From positions 1,240,001 to 1,304,000 of the forward strand of contig CBDESR010000005.1 of assembly GCA_965242615.1 (NCBI GenBank): 64,000 bases of DNA. The letters run 5' to 3'. The position numbers and the translations under genes were made by a program. This DNA is from CBDBCU01 sp965242615 (GTDB taxonomy: Bacteria; Chloroflexota; Dehalococcoidia; Lucifugimonadales; UBA3495). The notes under the pieces are model-generated. The model worked only from the letters and a program-made list of their open reading frames with translations. It did no database searches and was not told the DNA's origin. Within the stretch, counting starts at the first letter, position 1. Each line of letters opens with the position of its first letter. This document shows positions 17,337 through 23,566 of this stretch, one piece after another.

Positions 17337-18338
17337 ATGGCATTGGTTGAGGGTAGCGCGGCACCCTATGTGGAGTGCAGCGACCTGTTCAAGATTTTCA
17401 AGCCGGCGGACCTGGAAGTGGTGGCTTTGCGCGGCGTTGACCTGGAAATCGCCCGGGGGGAGCTTACCGCTATCGTCGGGGCCAGCGGCAGCGGCAAAAC
17501 TACCCTGCTGAACATTCTGGCCGGCTTGGAGCGGCCCTCGGCGGGGCAGGTGCGGGTGGGCGAGCGGGACTTGCTGGACATTTCGGACCGGGAATTGGTG
17601 TTGTACCGGCGGCAAGAGGTGGGGTTCGTCTGGCAAGCGACTTCCCGCAATCTGATGCCGTGGCTTACGGTGCGGGATAACATTGAGCTGCCGATGGCGA
17701 TTGCTAAAGTCAGCCGCGCCCAACGGCGGCAGCGCAGCGGGGAATTGCTGGCCGCCCTGCAAATGGCGGATAAGGGTAAGCGTTTTCCGGCGCAACTGTC
17801 CGGCGGGGAGCAGCAACGGGCGGCGATTGGCGTGGCTTTGGCGAACCGGCCGCCGCTACTGCTGGCGGATGAACCGACCGGGGAACTGGATACGCAGATG
17901 GCGGGAGAGATTTTCCGGCTGCTGGGGGAGATGAACCGCGATTTGGGGGTAACGGTGGTGGTCGTTACCCACTATCCCGGAGTAGCCGAGTATGTCAACC
18001 GGGTGGTACACATCCGGGACGGGCGCATCAGTTCGGAGAGTTTCCGGCAGTCCACCTTTCGGCGGGAGGGGGATACGGTGCAGCAGGAGTATCTGGTGGT
18101 GGACCGGGCCGGGCGGCTGCAATTGCCGCGGGAGTATGTGGAGGAGCTGCGCCGCCGGGGATTGGCCGGGTTGGCGGCGGCGGATTTGACAGAGGGGCAG
18201 GTTACGCTGAAACCGGCGGGCGGGCCGGCGGGGTCGGTCGTACCGGCCGCCGGGTCGCCGGCCGGCCCGGATAAGGAAGCGGCTACGGATCCGCATCAGC
18301 AGTTTCGCCGTCCCGTCGCGCCGCCGGAGGGGGAGTAG
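17337..18338 (+). CDS. ABC transporter ATP-binding protein with C-terminal extension
   Basis: 333 residues. The LolD/MacB-like ATPase covers about 1-225: Walker A GASGSGKTT, Q-loop QATSRNL, signature LSGGEQQR, Walker B LLLADEPTGELD and H-loop VVVVTHY. A further roughly 105 residues include QEYLVVDRAGRLQLPREYVE, which looks like a small AbrB/swapped-hairpin-type beta element, then a Pro/Ala/Gly tail. ATG 17337 has AGAGG close upstream; the frame is open further upstream inside the permease gene. It probably partners the two FtsX permeases. The extension is unusual for this class. Confidence 0.85.
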   Translation: MALVEGSAAPYVECSDLFKIFKPADLEVVALRGVDLEIARGELTAIVGASGSGKTTLLNILAGLERPSAGQVRVGERDLLDISDRELVLYRRQEVGFVWQATSRNLMPWLTVRDNIELPMAIAKVSRAQRRQRSGELLAALQMADKGKRFPAQLSGGEQQRAAIGVALANRPPLLLADEPTGELDTQMAGEIFRLLGEMNRDLGVTVVVVTHYPGVAEYVNRVVHIRDGRISSESFRQSTFRREGDTVQQEYLVVDRAGRLQLPREYVEELRRRGLAGLAAADLTEGQVTLKPAGGPAGSVVPAAGSPAGPDKEAATDPHQQFRRPVAPPEGE

Positions 18339-18345
18339 GTACATT

Positions 18346-19083
18346 ATGGCAACATTGCAATCAGTTTCCGGCGGTGGCGCGGCGGTTGACCTGGCCGGGG
18401 CGGCGATTCTGTCGGCGCGGGGGCTGACCCGGATATTCGGGGCCGGGACGGCGGCGGTTCGGGCGGTCAATGGCGTTGACCTGGATATTGGGCCCGGGGA
18501 GTTTCTGGCGGTGCTGGGGCGTTCCGGTTCGGGCAAGACTACTTTGCTGAACCTGCTGGCGGGATTGGATCAGCCTACGGCCGGGGCGGTGTATTTTGAG
18601 GGGCGCAACCTGGCGGAGCTGACGGAGGGGCAGTTGGTGGAGCTGCGGCGCAATCGCATCGGGTTTGTGTTTCAGTCTTTTGGGCTGATACCGCTGCTGT
18701 CGGCGTATGAGAATGTGGAGCTGCCGCTGCATATTGGCGGGACGGCTTGGCGGGAACGGCGGCAGCGGGCGGCGCAGGCGTTGGAGTTGGTGGGTTTGGG
18801 GTCGCGGATGGGACATCGGCCGTATGAGCTGTCCGGCGGGGAGCAGCAGCGGGTGGCTATTGCGCGGGCTTTGGTAACGAACCCGGCGGCGCTTTTTGCG
18901 GATGAACCGACCGGGGAACTGGACAGCGCTACCGGGCAAGCTATCGCTGCCATTCTGCGAGATATTGCCAAGGAACGGGGGGTAACGGTCATTGCCGCTA
19001 CGCATGATTTGGCGTTGGCGGGGATGAGCAGCCGCGCGGTGGCAATGGCGGATGGGACGCTGACGGATGATTCGGCCGGCTGA
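18346..19083 (+). CDS. ABC transporter ATP-binding protein (LolD/MacB type)
   Basis: 245 residues with a complete ATPase: Walker A GRSGSGKTT, signature LSGGEQQR, Walker B ALFADEPTGELD and H-loop VIAATHD. Short N-terminal extension of about 20 residues. ATG 18346 follows GGAGG and begins 8 nt after the preceding ATPase gene. Two ATPases and two permeases suggest either a heterodimeric exporter or two transporters sharing an operon. No periplasmic adaptor or TolC-like gene is adjacent. Confidence 0.88.
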   Translation: MATLQSVSGGGAAVDLAGAAILSARGLTRIFGAGTAAVRAVNGVDLDIGPGEFLAVLGRSGSGKTTLLNLLAGLDQPTAGAVYFEGRNLAELTEGQLVELRRNRIGFVFQSFGLIPLLSAYENVELPLHIGGTAWRERRQRAAQALELVGLGSRMGHRPYELSGGEQQRVAIARALVTNPAALFADEPTGELDSATGQAIAAILRDIAKERGVTVIAATHDLALAGMSSRAVAMADGTLTDDSAG

Positions 19084-19172
19084 AAGGGGCGGCAAGGTCT
19101 TTTAAGGGTCAGGGCGAAGGGGAATTCGGGGGGCGCAAAGTTGCCGTTCCGTTGCCGGGGGATATAACAAGC

Positions 19173-19282
19173 TGCGATGGAGGCGCGTTCAAACCGCGAT
19201 GGAACTGAAATTAAGCCGCGATGGAGGTGAATTCAATCTGCGATGGAACTGAAATTAAGCCGAGATGGAACTGAATTCAAAC
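19173..19282. repeat. Five tandem 22-bp direct repeats
   Basis: Five consecutive 22-bp units start at 19173, 19195, 19217, 19239 and 19261, with consensus YGCGATGGAACTGAAWTYAA plus two bases. Units 2 and 4 are identical except for the first base. A sixth unit begins at 19283 but breaks after CGCGAG. There is no ORF across it and the unit is not a multiple of three. Possible roles are protein-binding iterons or a small satellite. Confidence 0.85.
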
Positions 19283-19373
19283 CGCGAGCAAGGGTTTTTC
19301 GAGGGTGGACGGAGAATTGCGCCGCCGGTAATTGGCGACGGGGGAGGGGTTTTGCCGCAAACAAAAACCGTCC

Positions 19374-19434
19374 TGCCCCGGCCTTTCGGGATTCCCACTT
19401 TCGTGGGAAGGACGGTTAAGGCCGGGTGCAGGAC
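19374..19434. repeat. Palindromic REP with flanking inverted arms
   Basis: The palindrome ATTCCCACTTTCGTGGGAA (19391-19409) lies inside outer arms CCCCGGCCTTT and GGTTAAGGCCGGG. The same core occurs at 20551, 20720, 33076, 35796 and 42189. Confidence 0.7.
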
Positions 19435-19477
19435 GGGTAAGGGTTTCCGGGAGAGACTAGCCGCGGCCGGGTGGGGG

Positions 19478-20389
19478 TTAGCGGCGGACGCGGCGGCGGA
19501 CGTCTTTTTCGCAGGTGGCGGTCCAGGTGTTGACTTGGGCGGCGCGGTACCGGGTTGAGGCGGCTCCGTAGGTTTGGCGCTCATAGACCCAGTCGTGGTT
19601 GCCGGAGAGGGGCGGGTCGCCGGCGGCGACCTCTACGGCGCGCTGCCAGCCTTGGGCCACGCAGTAATCGGTGGCGGCGACTTGGGCTTGGGCGGCCCAA
19701 TTGACGGAGGGACTGCCATAAACGAACCGGGCGGTCGAAGGCCAATGGGTGGCGATCGTGCGGTCATCACTCGTAATCGAAATAGGATTTTGATTGAAGT
19801 TGCCCCAAGGGGACAGGGCGCGGCGGCAGCCGTCGGCGTAGGAGTAGCCGCCATTGTGATTGGGATATTGGTCGAGGTCATTAAAGGGGTAACAGGTGCG
19901 GGTGTCGTGGGGGATCGGGTCGGAGGATTCGGTTACGATGATGTATTTGTAGCGGCGGCGTTTCTTGGGTTCCCGGGGGAATTCAAAGATGAGGTCGCGG
20001 CTGACGCCGGTTACGCCGGATTCGCCGTCGGTGAGGTAGCCCTCTTGGGCGGAGAGGAAGCCGCGGAAGTTGCCGCTTTGGCCGAAATAGACGGTGTCGT
20101 CGCGTTCGTTGCGGTCGCGGCCGGCAAGCCAGGTTTCGGCTTTGGTCCAGGTGTCGGACTGGTCGATGGCGCAGTAGATGGCTTTGCCGCGGTTGGCGGC
20201 GAGGGATTCGAGGATCATCGAGACGCGGGGGTCATCGGCGTCCGCGACGGCGGGGGATTCTTGCCAGTCGGCGCAGTTCCAGGGGATGGAGCGTTGGGCG
20301 GCTTGGGCCGTAGGGTCGGGACTGGAGGCGACGGTGAGGAGGAGGATGCAGGCGGCGAGGGCCAGGGCGGAGATGAGGAAGCGATGCAC
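19478..20389 (-). CDS. Secreted protein of a two-member variable family (copy 1)
   Basis: 303 residues. A signal peptide (LISALALAACILLLTVASS, cleaved about residue 31) precedes a conserved 110-residue module: RSIPWNCADW, then SMILESLAANRGKAIYCAID, then WLAGRDRNERDDTVYFG, then TDGESGVTGVSRDLIFEFPR. After that the sequence diverges completely from the paralogue at 54386 until a weakly shared C-terminus ending TATCEK plus Arg-rich tail. Function unknown. GTG 20389 is taken as start because GGAGGTATNCC lies at the same distance before the start in the paralogue, which uses ATG. A strong hairpin precedes it at 20451-20484. Confidence 0.75.
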   Translation of the reverse strand: MHRFLISALALAACILLLTVASSPDPTAQAAQRSIPWNCADWQESPAVADADDPRVSMILESLAANRGKAIYCAIDQSDTWTKAETWLAGRDRNERDDTVYFGQSGNFRGFLSAQEGYLTDGESGVTGVSRDLIFEFPREPKKRRRYKYIIVTESSDPIPHDTRTCYPFNDLDQYPNHNGGYSYADGCRRALSPWGNFNQNPISITSDDRTIATHWPSTARFVYGSPSVNWAAQAQVAATDYCVAQGWQRAVEVAAGDPPLSGNHDWVYERQTYGAASTRYRAAQVNTWTATCEKDVRRRVRR

Positions 20390-20450
20390 GGGGATACCTC
20401 CGGGAATGGTGATTTAATGCTGGGTTAATGGCGGCATAAATAATAGGCAA

Positions 20451-20490
20451 GGGCGGGTTTCCTGTCAAGACAGGAAACCCGCCCTTTTTG
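20451..20490. promoter_or_regulatory. Long perfect hairpin upstream of secreted-protein gene 1
   Basis: A perfect stem of at least 14 bp (20451-20464 with 20471-20484) is followed on the plus strand by TTTTT. It could act as a terminator on the plus strand, or as a leader hairpin for the minus-strand gene starting at 20389. A different but equally strong hairpin lies upstream of the paralogue at 54281-54324. Confidence 0.6.
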
Positions 20491-20519
20491 AAATTGGGGG
20501 TGGGGGGAATTGGGGGATT

Positions 20520-20835
20520 AAAAATTGAGAATTAGGAATTGGGGGTTCGGGATGCCCACTTTCGTGGGAATGACGGTCGAGGGGCGGGAAGGACGGGGGC
20601 GCATCGTTAGGGGGACGGTTTGCCGGATGGGGAGACGGCGGGGGAACTTTTGTAAAAGTTCCCCCGCGCCCCCTCAAAACTTTTTGAGTTTTGGGGAGTT
20701 TTTGAGGGCGGGGGTTCTGGATTCCCACTTTCGTGGGAATGACGGGGGGATGCTGCGGGAGTGAGGGGGGTGAGGGCGGGCATTTTAGATTCCTCCCTTC
20801 GGTCGGAATGACATGGGGCTACGCCGCAGAATGAA
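20520..20835. repeat. Cluster of REP palindromes and a two-hairpin repeat
   Basis: It holds two copies of the TTTCGTGGGAATGACGG palindrome (20551-20576 and 20720-20746), a two-hairpin unit at 20628-20705, and a CATTTTAGATTCCTCC...GGTCGGAATGACAT repeat at 20780-20814. The two-hairpin unit has GGGGGAACTTT/AAAGTTCCCCC followed by CTCAAAAC/GTTTTGAG-like arms and recurs at 35875-35945; half of it recurs near 54160-54182. No gene is seen from 20390 to 21009. Confidence 0.7.
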
Positions 20836-21009
20836 ATGGGGAAAGAGGGGGGAATGACGGCGGGAGGGTGGGAAGGACGGTTTCGGATAGGTGATAGGCC
20901 GGTTATGGATTGGGGGGTTCCGTTTGATTTTAGCAGTTTTCACCTTTTCACTAATATCGGTAAAACTGAAAAAATGCTAAAACCGAACGGAACCGATTGG
21001 GGGAGACGG

Positions 21010-21038
21010 TTGGCTAATTCTTGGGGATGTGCTACAAT
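21010..21038 (+). promoter_or_regulatory. Sigma-70-like promoter for the DsbA-like selenoprotein gene
   Basis: TTGGCT (21010-21015), 17-nt spacer, TACAAT (21033-21038). Transcription would start near 21045, leaving a short leader with AGGAGGT just before ATG 21068. Confidence 0.55.
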
Positions 21039-21067
21039 GCTCCTAACTTCATCAGGAGGTGACGCTG

Positions 21068-21721
21068 ATGACTACGCCCGAAGCCGATTTCCGAACCTAC
21101 TACGACTTCCGTTGACCCTTCGTGTATAACGCCGCCATGTGGCTGGCGAAGGTGCGCGAAACCACCGGACAGGACATCACGGTCGACTGGCAGCCCTTCT
21201 CCCTGGAGCAGGTCAACAGCGACAACAAGCTGGCCGAGGGGGAGACTTCGGTCAAGTTCTGGGAACTGCCCGGGGCCTTTGACGGTTCCGACCAGACCTT
21301 GCTCTCCCACCGGGCCGGCTTGGCGGCCAAGCGGCAGGGCAAGGAAGCTTTCGAGTCCTTCTTTATGGCCCTGCTCAAACTGCGTCATGAGGAGCGGCGC
21401 AGTCTCACCGACCCGGCGGTGATGGAGGAAGCTCTAGCCAACTCCGGCATCGACGCGGCCCGGTTCCGGGAGGATTTGGCTGACCCGGACTTGCTGCGGG
21501 AGATTGGGGAAAGCCACACTACCGCCGTGGAGGAATACGGGGCTTTTGGCGTGCCGACCTATGTTTTCCCCAACGGCAGCACCGCCTTTGTCAAAATGCA
21601 CATCCCCCCGGCGGAACAAGCCGGCGAGATTTACGAATCGCTGACCCGGGTGATTACCGACGCCCAGCACGTGGGCGAGGTCAAGCGCCCGTCGCCGCCG
21701 TGGCCGCACGGCATCATCTAG
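21068..21721 (+). CDS. DsbA-like thioredoxin-fold protein, predicted selenoprotein (Sec at codon 16)
   Basis: Read from ATG 21068 (AGGAGGT 7 nt upstream) with the TGA at 21113-21115 decoded, the product is 217 residues and begins MTTPEADFRTYYDFR-U-PFVYNAAMW. The stop falls exactly where DsbA/FrnE-type proteins have the first active-site cysteine of C-P-x-C; the second cysteine position is Val, so this would be a single-residue U-P-F-V site. Downstream the frame is intact to 21721 and keeps the helical insertion and the cis-proline motif GVPTYVFPN. A hairpin with a bulged U starts directly after the TGA. A shorter reading from GTG 21122 would lose the first strand and the active site. RNase III and FtsY follow closely. 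Confidence 0.75.
21116..21152 (+). promoter_or_regulatory. Candidate bacterial SECIS hairpin
   Basis: Immediately 3' of the in-frame TGA: outer stem CCTTC (21117-21121) with GAAGG (21148-21152). The upper stem GCCGCC (21131-21136) pairs with GGC-T-GGC (21141-21147), leaving one bulged U at 21144, capped by the AUGU tetraloop (21137-21140). The loop lies 22-25 nt after the TGA, within the usual bSECIS range. A bulged U and G/U-containing loop are known SelB recognition features. In the E. coli fdhF element the bulge is on the other arm. Confidence 0.5.
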
Positions 21722-21736
21722 GCAGGGACGGCAGGC

Positions 21737-22708
21737 TTGGCTTTGTCCCGCAACCGGCAGACCGTCAAGGAACTGGAATCCCGGCTGGGGATGAGTTTCC
21801 GCGACCAGGGCTTGCTGCGGCAGGCCCTGGTACACCGCTCTTATCTTAACGAACAGGGCGGCTCTGCCCTCGATTCCTACGAGCGGATGGAGTTCCTGGG
21901 GGATGCCGTTCTGGAATTGGTGATTTCCAACGAGCTTTACCGCAGTCTGCCCCAAGAGGATGAGGGGACATTAACCAAAGGCCGGGCCGCCCTGGTTTGC
22001 CGGGAAAGCCTGGCGCAAGCGGCCCGCCGTCTGGACTTGGGCGACTATATTGCCTTGGGCCGGGGGGAGCGGAGCAGCGGCGGCCCGCAGCGGGATTCCA
22101 TCCTTGAGGAAGTTTTTGAGGCAATGGTGGCGGCGGTCTATCTCGACCGGGGCTATGACGCCGCCCGTCAGTTCATTATGCAAGCTCTGGAGCCGGAACT
22201 GTCGGCCTACTGCCGCGGGGGACAAACCCCGGAAAATCCCAAGTCTCTGCTCCAAGAAACCCTGCAAGCCCAGGGCCGGGCTACGCCCCGCTATCAGGTA
22301 TTAGCCATGGACGGCCCCGGTCATCAGCCGGTTTTTACCGTGGCGGTTACGGTGGACGGTCAAACATTGGGGCAAGGCAGCGGCGCGAAAAAAGCCGAAG
22401 CCGAGCGCGCCGCCGCCCGGGACGCTTTAGCCCGATACTGTCCGTCTCCGGATACGCCGGCCGCTACCCCAACTGACGGCAAAACCGCAGCCAAGGCTCC
22501 GGAAGGCCGGGGCAATTCCGGGAAAAATCAGTCAAACTGCAGCGCAGGATTATGCTCTCCTTCTTTCGACGCAACCGGGATGCCAACCAGGAACGCACCG
22601 CCCAAGCTACCCAACGCAGCCGCCAGCAATGGTTCGGCCGTATCCAGTCCCTTCTCCGCTCCGCTAAATTGGATGAAGCGGTTTGGGAGGAACTCGAGGA
22701 AATCCTGA
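21737..22708 (+). CDS. rnc: Ribonuclease III with long C-terminal tail
   Basis: 323 residues, about 90 longer than usual. The RNase III domain carries the signature ERMEFLGDAVLE (Glu52, Asp56) and the second acidic pair in ILEEVFEAMVAAVYLDRG, where the usual Asp is Glu125 followed by Glu128. The double-stranded RNA-binding domain spans about 160-230 (NPKSLLQETLQAQGRATPRY ... GSGAKKAEAERAAARDAL). The tail is Pro/Ala/Ser-rich and its last 52 codons overlap the start of ftsY in another frame. The start is TTG 21737, 15 nt after the selenoprotein stop; no ATG exists before Met19. It processes rRNA and other structured RNA. Confidence 0.88.
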   Translation: MALSRNRQTVKELESRLGMSFRDQGLLRQALVHRSYLNEQGGSALDSYERMEFLGDAVLELVISNELYRSLPQEDEGTLTKGRAALVCRESLAQAARRLDLGDYIALGRGERSSGGPQRDSILEEVFEAMVAAVYLDRGYDAARQFIMQALEPELSAYCRGGQTPENPKSLLQETLQAQGRATPRYQVLAMDGPGHQPVFTVAVTVDGQTLGQGSGAKKAEAERAAARDALARYCPSPDTPAATPTDGKTAAKAPEGRGNSGKNQSNCSAGLCSPSFDATGMPTRNAPPKLPNAAASNGSAVSSPFSAPLNWMKRFGRNSRKS

Positions 22709-23508
22709 TTTCCGCGGATGTGGGCGTGGATACTTCCCTGCGGATTATCGCCGACTTGAAAGCCCAAGTGCAGGCCGAGCAGATTGCCGATGCGGACACC
22801 GTCTTTGCCCGCTTGAAGGAAATCCTGATTAGGGACCTGGAAGCCGGCGTGGACCCGGCGGCGTGGCTGGACGCGCCCAATCCGGCAGCGCCCTATGTCA
22901 TCCTGATGGTGGGCGTCAACGGCGTGGGCAAAACGACCAGCATCGCCAAACTGGCCCATCACTTTCAGCAGGAGGGCAAAAAGGTTATCTTGGGCGCGGC
23001 CGACACTTTCCGGGCCGCCGCCGAGGAGCAGTTGGAAATTCTGGGCGAGCGGGCCGGCGTTGCGGTAATCAGCCATCAGCCCGGAGCTGACCCGGGGGCG
23101 GTGGCTTATGACGCTTATCATGCCGGCAAAGCCCGTGGGGCTGATGTGCTGATTGTGGATACGGCCGGCCGGCTGCATACCCGCACCAACCTGATGGCGG
23201 AATTGCAAAAGGTGCGCCGGGTCATCAACCGCTTGGATGAAACCGCCCCCCATCAAGTTATCCTCACCCTCGACGCTACTACCGGCTTGAACGGTCTGAG
23301 CCAAGCCAAGGCTTTTCAGGAAGCGGTGGGCTGTACCGGCATTTTTCTGGCAAAGCTGGACGGCACGGCCCGCGGCGGCATTGCCCTGGCCATCAAGCAG
23401 GAACTGCAAGTACCCATCCTGTTCATCGGCACCGGGGAGGCTCTGGACGACTTGGCGACTTTTGACCCCGGCCAGTTTGTCGATGCTTTACTGTCTCCGG
23501 TTTCCTGA
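22552..23508 (+). CDS. ftsY: Signal recognition particle receptor FtsY
   Basis: 318 residues comprising the NG domain only, without the long acidic A domain. The N domain helical bundle is at about 10-100. The G domain shows G1 GVNGVGKTTSIAKLA, the DTFRAAAEEQL insertion-box motif, G3 DTAGRLHT, and G4/G5 region AKLDGTARGG. It receives SRP-ribosome complexes at the membrane. ATG 22552 has AGGAT close upstream and lies inside the 3' end of the rnc frame, an overlap of 157 nt; translational coupling is likely. rnc-ftsY adjacency is common in bacteria. Confidence 0.93.
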   Translation: MLSFFRRNRDANQERTAQATQRSRQQWFGRIQSLLRSAKLDEAVWEELEEILISADVGVDTSLRIIADLKAQVQAEQIADADTVFARLKEILIRDLEAGVDPAAWLDAPNPAAPYVILMVGVNGVGKTTSIAKLAHHFQQEGKKVILGAADTFRAAAEEQLEILGERAGVAVISHQPGADPGAVAYDAYHAGKARGADVLIVDTAGRLHTRTNLMAELQKVRRVINRLDETAPHQVILTLDATTGLNGLSQAKAFQEAVGCTGIFLAKLDGTARGGIALAIKQELQVPILFIGTGEALDDLATFDPGQFVDALLSPVS

Positions 23509-23566
23509 GCGGCGGCTTTTGTGCCGGGGATTCAAGTTGGCACTAGCACCACTGAGATAGGCTGTG

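Noticed and set aside
19173..19282. CRISPR array
   Set aside because: The 22-bp units are directly adjacent with no spacers and there are no cas genes in the window.
21113..21115. TGA as an inactivating nonsense mutation or sequencing error
   Set aside because: Not excluded, but less likely: it falls precisely on the redox-active cysteine codon, is followed by a bulged-U hairpin, and the rest of the frame shows no decay.
21122..21721. DsbA-like protein starting at GTG 21122
   Set aside because: No ribosome-binding site precedes this GTG, and the shorter product would lack the first strand and active site; the ATG at 21068 with in-frame TGA explains the sequence better.
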